DNA of 64,000 nt, from assembly GCF_013404075.1 (NCBI RefSeq), contig NZ_JACBJQ010000003.1, positions 1 to 64,000 of the forward strand, given 5' to 3'. Below, piece by piece: positions 26,047 to 34,845 of the stretch (positions are counted from its first letter, which is position 1; every line of letters begins with the position of its first letter). Below the pieces are notes generated by a model. The model was not told where the DNA came from. It made no database searches and saw only the letters and a program-made list of their open reading frames with translations. A program made the position numbers and the translations under genes. The DNA is from Mycolicibacterium vinylchloridicum (GTDB taxonomy: Bacteria > Actinomycetota > Actinomycetes > Mycobacteriales > Mycobacteriaceae).

Positions 26047-26822
26047 TTCTGGCGAATCGGCGGCCGCAACACCAGTACCAGATTGCTCACCGCGAACTCT
26101 CGCAGGCCGGGGGCTCCCGTCAGCCACCAGGCCCATCGCGGGTGGTAACGCGGGAATGCCGCGACCAGCGCCCCTGTGCTCGAAGCCCAGCTCAGGCCGT
26201 CGGCCACCGAGACCTCGAAAAGCGACGACCCGTAGTTGTTCTTGGGCGGGCGGCCGTGCTTGCGGGTGTAGCGAGCCGCTGCCCGAGCGCCGCCCAGGTA
26301 GTGGGTGAGGCCCATTTCGTGGCCACCGAACGGTCCGAGCCAGACGGTGTAGGACAGGATCGCCAGCCCGCCGGGCCGGGTGACGCGCAGCATCTCCGCA
26401 CCGAGCTGCCACGGTCGGGGCACGTGCTCGGCGACGTTGGACGACAGGCAGACATCGACGCTGCCGTCGGCAAAGGGCAGCGCCAATCCGGACGCCCGGA
26501 GGAAGGAGCCGGGTCCTGCCTGGCGTACCTGCTCGGCGGCGTGCATCTCACTCGGATCCGGTTCGACGCCAACGTAGTTCCAGCCCGCGTTGGTGAACGC
26601 CGTCGCGAAGTAGCCGGGCCCGCCGCCGACGTCGACGAGGGTGTGCCCGGCCGGCGGGTCCGGCTGCGTTGCCCGCCAGAGGTCGGTGACCATATCCGCG
26701 GTGTCGGCGGCCAGGGCGCCGTAGAACCGGGCGGGGTCGCTGCGTTCATGGCGGAACTCGGACAACAGCCGCACCGACCGGCCCAGCGTCGCGCGCTGGG
26801 CGAACAGGTCGGTCGCGATCAC
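26043..26822 (-). CDS. SAM-dependent methyltransferase (Rv0224c type)
   Basis: Class I methyltransferase, 259 aa. Motif I is TLVDVGGGPGYFATAF, motif II GVEPDPSE, then PFADGSVDVCLSSNVAEHVP with the usual D and H-V-P. The start is GTG 26822. Position and length agree with Rv0224c, described as possibly essential; substrate unknown. Divergent from the glycosyltransferase at 26883 (60 bp between), so both probably share one promoter region. It is transcribed toward the aldehyde dehydrogenase gene. Confidence 0.88.
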   Translation of the reverse strand: MIATDLFAQRATLGRSVRLLSEFRHERSDPARFYGALAADTADMVTDLWRATQPDPPAGHTLVDVGGGPGYFATAFTNAGWNYVGVEPDPSEMHAAEQVRQAGPGSFLRASGLALPFADGSVDVCLSSNVAEHVPRPWQLGAEMLRVTRPGGLAILSYTVWLGPFGGHEMGLTHYLGGARAAARYTRKHGRPPKNNYGSSLFEVSVADGLSWASSTGALVAAFPRYHPRWAWWLTGAPGLREFAVSNLVLVLRPPIRQK

Positions 26823-26882
26823 GGCCTCACCCTAGTGATCGGCATTTCCAGGCCAGTTCAGCACGGGGTTAGGCTGATCTCG

Positions 26883-28040
26883 ATGTCCTCCACCGTTCGC
26901 TCCGTCCTGCTGCTGTGCTGGCGGGACACCGGGCACCCGCAGGGCGGCGGCAGCGAAACCTACGTTCAGCGCATCGGCACGCTGCTGGCCGACTCGGGCA
27001 TCGACGTCACCCTGCGCACCGCCCGCTATCGGGGTGCTCCGCGCCGCGAGGTCGTCGACGGCGTCACGATCAGCCGCGGAGGCGGGCCCTACAGCGTCTA
27101 CATCTGGGCGGGACTGGCCATGGTGGCCGCGCGGGTGCGGCTCGGCCCGCTGCGGCGGGTGCGTCCCGACGTCGTCGTCGACACCCAGAACGGGGTGCCG
27201 TTCTTGGCGCGGCTCGCGTTCGGGCGACGCGTCGCGGTGCTGGTGCACCACTGCCATCGCGAACAGTGGCCGGTTGCCGGCCGCTTCGTGGGCCGGCTGG
27301 GCTGGCTGGTCGAATCCCGGTTGTCGCCGCGCATGCACCGGCACAACCAATACGTCACCGTTTCCCTGCCGTCGGCCCGTGACCTGTCCGAGCTCGGGGT
27401 AGACGCCACACGGATCGCCGTGGTGCGCAACGGTCTCGACGAAGCGCCCGCAGACACCCTGACTGGGCAACGGTCGTCAACGCCGCGCGTTGTGGTCCTG
27501 TCAAGGCTGGTGCCGCACAAGCAGATTGAGGACGCGCTGGACGCAGTGGCCGAACTTCTGCCCCGCGTCGCCGATCTGCACCTGGACATCGTCGGCGGTG
27601 GCTGGTGGCATGACCGGCTTGTGGAGCGGGCGCACCGCCTCGGCATCGCCGATGCGGTCACCTTCCACGGCCACGTCGACGATCGCACCAAACATGCTGT
27701 CGTACAGCGGTCCTGGGTTCATGTGCTGCCGTCCCGAAAGGAAGGCTGGGGCTTGGCCGTCATCGAGGCCGCTCAGCACGGCGTGCCGACCATCGGCTAC
27801 CGGTCGTCGGGCGGGCTCACCGACTCGGTCATCGACGGTGTGACCGGTGTGCTGGTCGACGACCATGACGGCTTGGTCGGAAGTCTCGAACACCTTCTGG
27901 CAGAACATGTTCTGCGTGACGAGCTCGGCGCCAAGGCCAAAGCCCGCAGTAGGGACTTCTCCTGGCAACAGAGTGCCGCCGCTATGCGCGCGGTGTTGGA
28001 GTCCGTCCATGCGGGAACGCGTGTCAGCGGTGTGATCTAG
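26883..28040 (+). CDS. GT4-family glycosyltransferase (Rv0225 type)
   Basis: Retaining GT-B glycosyltransferase, 385 aa. The N-domain has CWRDTGHPQGGGSETYVQRI (sugar-acceptor loop GGGSE); the C-domain has VVVLSRLVPHKQIEDAL, VHVLPSRKEGWGLAVIEAAQ (E-x7-E nucleotide-sugar motif) and GVPTIGYRSSGG. It is cytoplasmic, probably using GDP- or UDP-sugar or a sugar-phosphate lipid. Order and length match Rv0225. A longer frame exists upstream but is a shadow of the divergent methyltransferase. The 3' end overlaps the convergent TetR gene by 17 bp. Confidence 0.9.
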   Translation: MSSTVRSVLLLCWRDTGHPQGGGSETYVQRIGTLLADSGIDVTLRTARYRGAPRREVVDGVTISRGGGPYSVYIWAGLAMVAARVRLGPLRRVRPDVVVDTQNGVPFLARLAFGRRVAVLVHHCHREQWPVAGRFVGRLGWLVESRLSPRMHRHNQYVTVSLPSARDLSELGVDATRIAVVRNGLDEAPADTLTGQRSSTPRVVVLSRLVPHKQIEDALDAVAELLPRVADLHLDIVGGGWWHDRLVERAHRLGIADAVTFHGHVDDRTKHAVVQRSWVHVLPSRKEGWGLAVIEAAQHGVPTIGYRSSGGLTDSVIDGVTGVLVDDHDGLVGSLEHLLAEHVLRDELGAKAKARSRDFSWQQSAAAMRAVLESVHAGTRVSGVI

Positions 28041-28557
28041 CGTCGATCAGCTCGATGAAGTGCTGTGCCGCCGCGTCGACGCCCGCGTCGTCGTTGGTGC
28101 CGGCCAGGTCGAGCAGCAGGCCGCGCATGACCGCCAATCCGAGACGGGCCAGGGCGGGATCAACCTGGGCATCGGCCGGTACTTCGGCAAGCCAGCGATC
28201 GACCGCGCCGGGCAACATCGTGGTGAACGGTGACTCGCCCTGCGCCCCGCGCGAATAGCACTCGAAGAACAGGCGCTCGAGCGCGCGCAACTCGGGCCTG
28301 CGCAAGTGCTCCCACATCTCGGCGAATCCGGCCGCACCTTCACTGAGCATCGCCATCTGCCTGCGCTCGACATCGTCCACCACCGCGAGCAGCAGTTCTT
28401 CGCGGGAGCCGAAGTGGTGCAGCAACATTCGGTGACTCGTGCCGACCGCTTCGGCGAGTTCGCGCAGCGAGCGCCCACCGACACCGTTGTCGGCGCATTC
28501 GCGAACCAACGCGTCGAGCAGCTCGCGTCGGCGGGCAAGATCAGGCGTTCGAACCAC
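28024..28557 (-). CDS. TetR-family transcriptional regulator
   Basis: A 177-aa regulator with the helix-turn-helix LAEAVGTSHRMLLHHFGSRE at residues about 33-52. GTG 28557 lies 17 bp inside the end of the SRPBCC gene, so both are co-translated. The 24-bp dyad at 28983-29006, covering the promoter of this two-gene operon, is the obvious binding site and implies autorepression. The ligand is unknown but the SRPBCC fold next door binds hydrophobic molecules. Confidence 0.88.
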   Translation of the reverse strand: MVRTPDLARRRELLDALVRECADNGVGGRSLRELAEAVGTSHRMLLHHFGSREELLLAVVDDVERRQMAMLSEGAAGFAEMWEHLRRPELRALERLFFECYSRGAQGESPFTTMLPGAVDRWLAEVPADAQVDPALARLGLAVMRGLLLDLAGTNDDAGVDAAAQHFIELIDARSHR

Positions 28558-28987
28558 GAAGCCTCCACATGCCTTCGCTGCGCGCTTTCAGCCCCTGCGC
28601 TTCCAGCCCCAGGTATCGCTGCGTCATCCCGCGCATGAGCGCGCCCACCAAAGATCCGATGGGTCCGCGCTGCTCGAGTTCCTGGCGCACGAGGGTGTGA
28701 CCGACGCCGACCGCTGACACCAGGTGTCGCGCCGACGTTCGGCCGCCGGGGGAGCGCTGCACCCAGGTCCACGATGTGCCGGGGTCGACGTCGGTGACCG
28801 TCCAGACCAGTTTCGGCATGCGTGGCTGTTTGATCTCGAAGCTCCTGCCGACGGCGATCTGCGGCCCGTCGAGACCGGTCAGCCGGGTGACCGACGCGGT
28901 CCACTCCGGCCACTTCTCGACGTCGGTGAACACGTCCCACACCAGATCCGCAGGTGCGTCGATGGCGACGCTGCTGGAGGTCAACAT
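28541..28987 (-). CDS. SRPBCC/START-like lipid- or polyketide-binding protein
   Basis: Single-domain SRPBCC protein of 148 aa with the typical opening SVAIDAPADLVWDVFTDVEK followed by WPEWTASVTRL and a C-terminal helix ending GMTQRYLGLEAQGLKARSE. These proteins form a helix-grip cavity for hydrophobic ligands; some are cyclases or dehydratases, many only bind. ATG 28987 is preceded at 7 nt by TACCAT on the minus strand, an acceptable -10, which points to a leaderless mRNA; no Shine-Dalgarno is present. Co-transcribed with the TetR gene. Confidence 0.85.
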   Translation of the reverse strand: MLTSSSVAIDAPADLVWDVFTDVEKWPEWTASVTRLTGLDGPQIAVGRSFEIKQPRMPKLVWTVTDVDPGTSWTWVQRSPGGRTSARHLVSAVGVGHTLVRQELEQRGPIGSLVGALMRGMTQRYLGLEAQGLKARSEGMWRLRGSNA

Positions 28988-29006
28988 GTACCAGATGGTA
29001 CATGTT
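28983..29006. promoter_or_regulatory. 24-bp operator over a leaderless promoter
   Basis: AACATGTACCA (28983-28993) and TGGTACATGTT (28996-29006) are a perfect 11-bp inverted repeat around a 2-bp centre. It includes the start codon of the SRPBCC gene (28985-28987) and the presumed -10 TACCAT on the minus strand (28993-28998 region). A bound dimer would occlude the promoter completely. Confidence 0.75.
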
Positions 29007-29039
29007 TGCGGTGCGCCGACATCGACGTTATGCGGCGAT

Positions 29040-30785
29040 CTATTCGAACTTTTCCTGCGGGTTGCCGGTTTGGGAGAGGGGAGTGCGTGGGCGTCGGCCC
29101 ACCAGGCCCGCAACACCGGCCCCCATCAGCAGCGCCAGCCACACCAGGTGAACAGCCACGGCCAGCGCCCGTTTCCGTTGGGGCGCCGCCTGACTCGACC
29201 CGCCGACCCGATACAGCGTGAGGTCGTCGTCGCGATAGGTCACCGGCAGACCCTGAAGCGTCCGCTGGGCATCTCCGATCTCCCCTGCGCTCCCCGACTC
29301 CACGACGACCCAGCCGACCCCGGCGTCGGCCAGCGCTTGGGCAGGCCCGCCGGCCAGAAGCGTGCGCTGTACCGCGCGTGCATGGCTGCCCTCGCCGGGC
29401 ACCGACTCACCCGAGATGGTCAGGTCGCCGGTGGCCAGCACCTCGGCGCGGACGAAGCGCGGCAACGGATCGAGTACCGGCGCAGGACCAGACCAGCTGA
29501 ATTTGCGCATGCTGTCGGCGGGCAGCACCGCCACGTCTGCCGGCGCAGCGTTGACGATGCCGGCCACCGCCGACCACCCCGGCGGGTAACGCACCGACAC
29601 CACTTTGCCCCCGACGCCGAAGGCCAGATCGGGCAGCACAGCGATGATCGCGACCACGCACACCAGCGCGGTGACCCCGGGGCGAACCCACCGCCGCAAC
29701 GTCACGACAGCGGCGGCCCCGGCGACGACATAACCGGGCATCGCCAACGCCACCCACTTCTGCCCGTCGCGCAGCACACCCACGCCCGGCGCAGCATCGA
29801 CGACCGCCCGCAGAACAGACAACCCCGGTCCGGTGGCCACCGCCGCCGGCAGCAGCACGCTCACCGCCGCCAACACCAACAGCGGCAGCGCGGCTCGCCG
29901 CCGCAACACCGTCGGCAGCCCAGCGGCTACGACGGCCAGCAGGACGACGGTCGCCAGCAGCGCCAACAGCGTTGTGCGAGAGGACGGAACGGCCTCGGCG
30001 TTCCAGATCCCACCGAGGCCGGCCAGGCTGCCCAACGTGCCAAGGCCCGGCTCGGCACGAGCGGCGAACGCAGCCACGCCCGAGGACGGCGTCGAATCCA
30101 GCGCATCGCCGAGCGCCGATGCGGTCAGCCACGGAGACGCCGCGAGCCCCGAAGCGATCAGGACCCCGACCGCACACCGCAGCCGGGACACTCCGCCGCC
30201 GGGTACCGCGATACAGGCCAGCGCCACCACGGCGGCCAGCAGCAGACCCGTCGGCGTCAGCCCGGCGAGCGCGATCCAGAACACCACCGCCGCCCACCGC
30301 CCCACGGCCGGCGTGGCGTCGTCGGCGCGCAGCCCAAGCATCGCCTTGGCCACCCACGGCAGGCAGCCGTACCCCACGAGCAGGCTCCAATGCCCTTGCA
30401 GCAGCCGTTCGGCGACGTAGGGATTCCACACGGCCAGGGTGGTGGCCACCAACCGGCCCGCCATCCCGGCATCGGGCACCACCGCCTCGGCCAGCCGCGC
30501 GGCGCCCCAGCCGGCCAGGAAGATTCCGGTGATCAGCAGCGCCTTGACCAACACCCCGCCGTCGAGGACGGGCGAGATCGTCGCGATGAGGAAATCCTGC
30601 GGCACCGCGCGCGGCGCCGACTCACCCAGGCCCAGCGCCGCGTCGGAGAAGTACGACCGCGGGGTGGACACCGCGTCGCGCAACAGCAGATAGCCGGGGG
30701 CGACCAGCGGTGCGGTCACCGCCAGCGCGAGTAGGAGGGCATACCCCGGCACCACCCACCGGACCGCCCGGCGTGCCTGGGTCAT
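29040..30785 (-). CDS. Polytopic membrane protein (Rv0226c type)
   Basis: Integral membrane protein of 581 aa with roughly 11-12 hydrophobic helices, starting with YALLLALAVTAPLVAPGYLL, then a soluble domain of about 130 residues (around 410-540: VAVLPADSMRKFSWSGPAPV, GWVVVESG) and a last C-terminal helix. The layout resembles GT-C-fold envelope enzymes, but no glycosyltransferase motif is certain. ATG 30785 overlaps the end of pgfA by 8-9 bp, so it is co-translated with pgfA. Conserved in order with M. tuberculosis. Function unknown; an envelope role is inferred. Confidence 0.82.
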   Translation of the reverse strand: MTQARRAVRWVVPGYALLLALAVTAPLVAPGYLLLRDAVSTPRSYFSDAALGLGESAPRAVPQDFLIATISPVLDGGVLVKALLITGIFLAGWGAARLAEAVVPDAGMAGRLVATTLAVWNPYVAERLLQGHWSLLVGYGCLPWVAKAMLGLRADDATPAVGRWAAVVFWIALAGLTPTGLLLAAVVALACIAVPGGGVSRLRCAVGVLIASGLAASPWLTASALGDALDSTPSSGVAAFAARAEPGLGTLGSLAGLGGIWNAEAVPSSRTTLLALLATVVLLAVVAAGLPTVLRRRAALPLLVLAAVSVLLPAAVATGPGLSVLRAVVDAAPGVGVLRDGQKWVALAMPGYVVAGAAAVVTLRRWVRPGVTALVCVVAIIAVLPDLAFGVGGKVVSVRYPPGWSAVAGIVNAAPADVAVLPADSMRKFSWSGPAPVLDPLPRFVRAEVLATGDLTISGESVPGEGSHARAVQRTLLAGGPAQALADAGVGWVVVESGSAGEIGDAQRTLQGLPVTYRDDDLTLYRVGGSSQAAPQRKRALAVAVHLVWLALLMGAGVAGLVGRRPRTPLSQTGNPQEKFE

Positions 30786-30792
30786 GCCGAGC

Positions 30793-31998
30793 TCACCGCT
30801 GCGGCGGTGGGGGCTCCAGATCCGGTCTCGGCCTGGCCGCGGGCAGCTTCTCGGTCTGCGCCTCCGCGGCGGGCATCGGCCCAGTCTCGTCCTTGCCGAA
30901 GAACCCGTGGTCCCCACTGTCCAGGCCCGGGTCGATCAAGGCCGATTCCGCGCGCACGCTGAAGGTTCCCAGCAGCACGCCACCGACGAGGGCCACCAGG
31001 CCGGCCGCAGTGAAGCTGATCGGCAGCACCCGAGACCACAGCCCCACCCGGTCGCGCTCGTCGCGGGCGGTAGCCACCCGCGATTCGATGGTCTGCTCGT
31101 TCGAGGTGACCTTGTAGTCGGCCAGCTCCATTTCGGGCTTCAGCGGATCGCGGGCGTAGTAGTGGTTCGCGTGTTCGGTCGACTTGACGATGACGCCGGT
31201 GACCGGGTCCACCCAGAACGTGCGCTGGGCGGCGTAGAAGCGGGTCATCGTGATCGGCTCTTCCGGCGGTCCGGGCAGGCCCCACAGCTCCGCCCGCGCG
31301 GTGACCTCGCCGTCCTCGCCCTTGTCGTAGAGCGACGCGTACTTGATCGGATCGACCAGCTTGCCGTCGGCGTCGTACCCGACGTTCTGGGTGAACCGGT
31401 AGGTGGTCAGCCCGTTGACGTCCTCCTGGCCGTCGTAGTTGGCGTCGAACGCCTTCTGCGCGATCGGATCGAAGTAGGGATACGTCTTCTTCTCGGTGCC
31501 GAACGGGAACCGGTAGGCCAGGCCCTCGTGTGGCAGCGCGATGTTGGTCGGCGGCTTGGTGTCCTCGATGGTCCGCGGCTTTTGCACCGATCCGCCCGGA
31601 TGCGTGTCGTCGGACACTGCCAGCGCGGTGCTCCGGTTCACCGTCACGGTGTCGACCATGGCCAGCAACAAACCGTTGTCCTGTTGCTTGTCGCTGCGGC
31701 GCACGCTGGTGCCGACCTGCAGCGTCACCACATCGGCGTTGGCCGGCGACTCGACGGTGATCTGCTGCTGGGAGACCAGCGGCACGTTCTTGTCGATGAT
31801 GAACTTCTCGCCGGTCAGCGACGACGGGTCCAGCGCGGTGCCGGTGCCGTCGCTGACCAACGTCTCGTCGATATCGAGGGGATTCTTCTCGATCTTGCCC
31901 GAGGTGTAAGTGGACAACAGCAGCGCGGCGATCAGCAGGGCGGATCCGAGCCCGATGATGCCGTATGCCGTGATACGCAACATGCCCGCGCGATTCAC
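30793..31998 (-). CDS. pgfA: DUF3068 envelope protein PgfA (Rv0227c/MSMEG_0317 type)
   Basis: DUF3068 protein of about 401 aa: N-terminal helix (YGIIGLGSALLIAALLLST), a long extracytoplasmic domain with paired repeats (VPLVSQQQITVESPANADVV, TYRFTQNVGYDADGKLVD), a C-terminal helix (FTAAGLVALVGGVLLGTF) and a proline-rich cytoplasmic tail. The M. smegmatis homologue was reported as a polar growth factor that interacts with the mycolate exporter MmpL3. GTG 31998 is chosen for its GGGAGG 8 nt upstream; a TTG at 32058 would give 421 aa. Divergent from the tmaT-like gene, suggesting a joint role in trehalose monomycolate traffic. Confidence 0.82.
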   Translation of the reverse strand: MNRAGMLRITAYGIIGLGSALLIAALLLSTYTSGKIEKNPLDIDETLVSDGTGTALDPSSLTGEKFIIDKNVPLVSQQQITVESPANADVVTLQVGTSVRRSDKQQDNGLLLAMVDTVTVNRSTALAVSDDTHPGGSVQKPRTIEDTKPPTNIALPHEGLAYRFPFGTEKKTYPYFDPIAQKAFDANYDGQEDVNGLTTYRFTQNVGYDADGKLVDPIKYASLYDKGEDGEVTARAELWGLPGPPEEPITMTRFYAAQRTFWVDPVTGVIVKSTEHANHYYARDPLKPEMELADYKVTSNEQTIESRVATARDERDRVGLWSRVLPISFTAAGLVALVGGVLLGTFSVRAESALIDPGLDSGDHGFFGKDETGPMPAAEAQTEKLPAARPRPDLEPPPPQR

Positions 31999-32169
31999 GC
32001 TGCCGTGGCCTCCCTCGCTCCCGATCTTGCTGTGCACACGCCTCTGACGACGAAGCAAACGTGTCTGACCCTAACAGCAGAGCCCGAGGCACCGGCTCAT
32101 TAGGAGGTCATCGCCGCAGCCCACGGGTACCCACTTTCACAGGTGATCCGCGCCCGGCACACTGGCTGC

Positions 32170-33348
32170 ATGACACCGGAGGCGGAGCAGGTCGGGGGCA
32201 CCCGCAGCTTCCTGCCCGCGGTGGAGGGGATGCGCGCCTGCGCGGCGATGGGAGTGGTCCTCACCCACGTCGCTTTCCAGACCGGGACCTCCGGCGAGGT
32301 GGTAGGACGCCTGCTGCACCGCTTCGACCTGGCCGTTGCGGTGTTCTTCGCGCTATCGGGGTTCCTGCTGTGGCGCGGTCATGCGGCCGCGGCGCGCGGA
32401 CTGCGGCAGCGCCCGACCACCGGCCACTATCTACGCTCGCGGCTGGTCCGCATCATGCCCGGCTACGTGGTGGCCGTCGTCGTCATCCTGACCCTGCTGC
32501 CGGAGGCCAACCATGCCAGCTGGACGGTGTGGTGGGCCAACCTGACGCTGACGCAGGTTTACGTTCCGCTGACGCTGACCGCCGGGCTCACCCAGATGTG
32601 GAGCCTGTCGGTGGAGGTGAGCTTCTATCTCGCGCTACCGGTCCTGGCGTTCCTGGCGCGCGGGTTGCCGGTGCGAGCCAGGATCCCGGTGATCACGGTG
32701 GTGGCGCTGGCCAGCCTGGCCTGGGGCCTGCTGCCGATCCACACCGCGCAGGGGGTCAACTTCCTGAACTGGCCACCGGCGTATGCCTCCTGGTTCGCCG
32801 CGGGCATGCTGCTGGCCGAGTTCACCGTCAGCCCGGTCGGCTGGATGCACAAGCTGGCCCGAAACCGTTGGGCCATCACGAGTATCGCGTTGGTGGCTTA
32901 TCTGATCTCGGCCTCGCCGCTGGCCGGGCCGAAGGATCTGGTCCCGGCGACGCTGGGACAGTTCGTGATACGCACGTCGATGGGAGCCATCGTCGCCGGC
33001 GCGCTGCTGGCACCGCTGGTGCTCGATCGCCCCGAAACCGCGCACCCGATTCTGGGCAGCCGGTTCATGGTCACGCTGGGCCGCTGGTCCTATGGACTGT
33101 TCGTCTGGCATCTGGCCGCGTTGGTGATGGTGTTCCCGATGGTCGGCAAGTTCATGTTCAACGGCAACCTGATCGTCATTCTGGTACTGACCCTGGTTCT
33201 GGGTTTCGCGATGGCTGCGGTCAGCTACGCGCTGATCGAGTCGCCGTGCCGCAATGCCCTGCGGCGCTGGGAGTATCGGCGCAAGGCGCCCGTCCCGCCG
33301 CTGGACAGTTCGGTCAGTGATGCCCCCGAGCCGGTGATCGCGCGATAG
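32170..33348 (+). CDS. tmaT: Acyltransferase 3 family protein, TmaT-like (Rv0228 type)
   Basis: Integral membrane O-acyltransferase, 392 aa, with about ten helices. The N-terminal family motif is VVLTHVAFQTG (catalytic His) and AVFFALSGFLLWR; LTQMWSLSVEVSFY follows. The corynebacterial homologue TmaT acetylates trehalose monomycolate to aid its export, and Rv0228 is regarded as its counterpart; the symbol rests on that and on the neighbour pgfA. ATG 32170 is used; GTG 32143 would add nine residues. The space 31999-32169 holds both divergent promoters, with no clear operator. Confidence 0.75.
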   Translation: MTPEAEQVGGTRSFLPAVEGMRACAAMGVVLTHVAFQTGTSGEVVGRLLHRFDLAVAVFFALSGFLLWRGHAAAARGLRQRPTTGHYLRSRLVRIMPGYVVAVVVILTLLPEANHASWTVWWANLTLTQVYVPLTLTAGLTQMWSLSVEVSFYLALPVLAFLARGLPVRARIPVITVVALASLAWGLLPIHTAQGVNFLNWPPAYASWFAAGMLLAEFTVSPVGWMHKLARNRWAITSIALVAYLISASPLAGPKDLVPATLGQFVIRTSMGAIVAGALLAPLVLDRPETAHPILGSRFMVTLGRWSYGLFVWHLAALVMVFPMVGKFMFNGNLIVILVLTLVLGFAMAAVSYALIESPCRNALRRWEYRRKAPVPPLDSSVSDAPEPVIAR

Positions 33349-33378
33349 CCCGGTCGCACCGCAGATGCCACCCCGCAG

Positions 33379-34845
33379 CTAGGCGTTCAGCCGGGCGATG
33401 ACCTCGTCGCGCACCGCGGTCCGCCGGGCCTTGCCTGCGTCGTCGCGCAGTGGGGTGTCGACGAATTCCACGGTTCGCGGCACTTTGTAGTCGGACAGCC
33501 GTTGCGCCACGAACGCGGCGACATCCTCCTCGGTGAGGGCGCCGCCCCCGGTGTGCACCAACGCATAGGGCACCTGGCCGAGGTCTTCGTGGGGCACCCC
33601 GACCACCAGACAGGACAGCACAGCGGGATGCTCGGCGAGCGCGTTCTCGATCTCGGCCGGGTACACATTGCGCCCACCGACGGTGAACATGTCGACGCGC
33701 CGGTCGGCCAGGTAGAGGTAGCCCTCGTCGTCGAACCAGCCCAGATCGCCCAGCGAGTCCCAGCCGTCACGGGACTTGGCGGTGCTTCCGATGTAGCGGT
33801 AGGTGGCGCGCTCGCCCGCGTTCGGACGCATGTAGATCTCGCCGATCTCCCCAGGGGAGCACTCGTTGCCGTCGTCGTCGAGCACCTTCATCTGGCCACT
33901 CACCACGCGGCCGACCGACCCCCGGTGGGTCAGCCACTCCGACCCACTGATGAACGTCAGCGCCTGAAGTTCGGTGCCGCCGTACAGTTCCCACACCGCA
34001 TCCGCGCCCAGCAGGTCGATCCAGGCCTCCTTGATGTTGGGCGGGCATGGTGCGGCCAGGTGCCACAGCCTGCGCAGCGACGACAGGTCGTAGGCGTCGG
34101 GGTTGGCGTGATACACCGGCAGCAGCCGCTGCATGATCGTCGGCACGGTGGCGAGGTAGGTGACCTTGTAGTCGGTGACCAGACGCAGGAACTGCTCCGG
34201 GTCGAAGCGGCGCATCAACACCAGATGCTGCCCGGTCAGCAGCGCGATGGCCGCCGAGGTGAACCCGGTGTTGTGGCTCAACGGAACCGGCAGCAGCTGG
34301 GTGTCGGTCGGCTCGTTACCCATCCCGATCGCCACCAGGTCGGCCGGGTAGCGTCCATCGCCGCCTGCCTCGATCAGCTTGGGCCGCCCGGTGCTGCCGC
34401 CGGAGGCCATCGACTTCCACACCGGTGAAACCGCTTCGGGCAGTGGATCATCCGAGAGATCTAGGCTGCCGGTGAAATCGGCGTCCACCGATGGCACCAG
34501 GCCCCGCGGGTCGGCTCGGCCGACCAGCAGGGCGCGCGGCGTGAGGTCGAGCAGTCCCTCGAACTCGGCGTCGGGCAGTCGCGGTGAGAGCGGCTGCGGA
34601 ATCGCCCCCAGCTTCCACACCGCCACGGTCGCCTGCACCCACTCGATCGAATTCGGCACCGCGATCGTGACGTAATCGCCTTGTTTGACCCCCAGTTCGG
34701 CGTAGGCGCGGGCCAGCCGGTTCGACGTCGACTCCAGCTCGCCGCGGGTGATGGTGCGGCCGTCGCAGCTCACCACCGGTCGGTCGGGCGCCTCGGCGGC
34801 GAGCTGGCTCATCCGGGTCCCGATCGGGGGAGTCGCCTCAGACAT
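33379..34845 (-). CDS. Acyl-CoA synthetase/AMP-dependent ligase
   Basis: Adenylate-forming ligase, 488 aa. The ATP motif is degenerate but recognisable (WKSMASGGSTGRPKLIEAG), then SLGDLGWFDDEGYLYLADRR, VDMFTVGGRNVYPAEIE (hinge) and the C-terminal lysine in RDDAGKARRTAV. The bulk resembles bile-acid/steroid CoA ligase-like members of the family. ATG 34845 overlaps the php stop by 8 bp, so it is translated with php. Convergent with tmaT (30 bp gap). Substrate unknown. Confidence 0.85.
   Translation of the reverse strand: MSEATPPIGTRMSQLAAEAPDRPVVSCDGRTITRGELESTSNRLARAYAELGVKQGDYVTIAVPNSIEWVQATVAVWKLGAIPQPLSPRLPDAEFEGLLDLTPRALLVGRADPRGLVPSVDADFTGSLDLSDDPLPEAVSPVWKSMASGGSTGRPKLIEAGGDGRYPADLVAIGMGNEPTDTQLLPVPLSHNTGFTSAAIALLTGQHLVLMRRFDPEQFLRLVTDYKVTYLATVPTIMQRLLPVYHANPDAYDLSSLRRLWHLAAPCPPNIKEAWIDLLGADAVWELYGGTELQALTFISGSEWLTHRGSVGRVVSGQMKVLDDDGNECSPGEIGEIYMRPNAGERATYRYIGSTAKSRDGWDSLGDLGWFDDEGYLYLADRRVDMFTVGGRNVYPAEIENALAEHPAVLSCLVVGVPHEDLGQVPYALVHTGGGALTEEDVAAFVAQRLSDYKVPRTVEFVDTPLRDDAGKARRTAVRDEVIARLNA

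Noticed and set aside
27901..27914. Perfect palindrome CAGAACATGTTCTG resembling a KstR box
   Set aside because: It is inside the glycosyltransferase coding sequence near its end, with no promoter nearby; probably chance.
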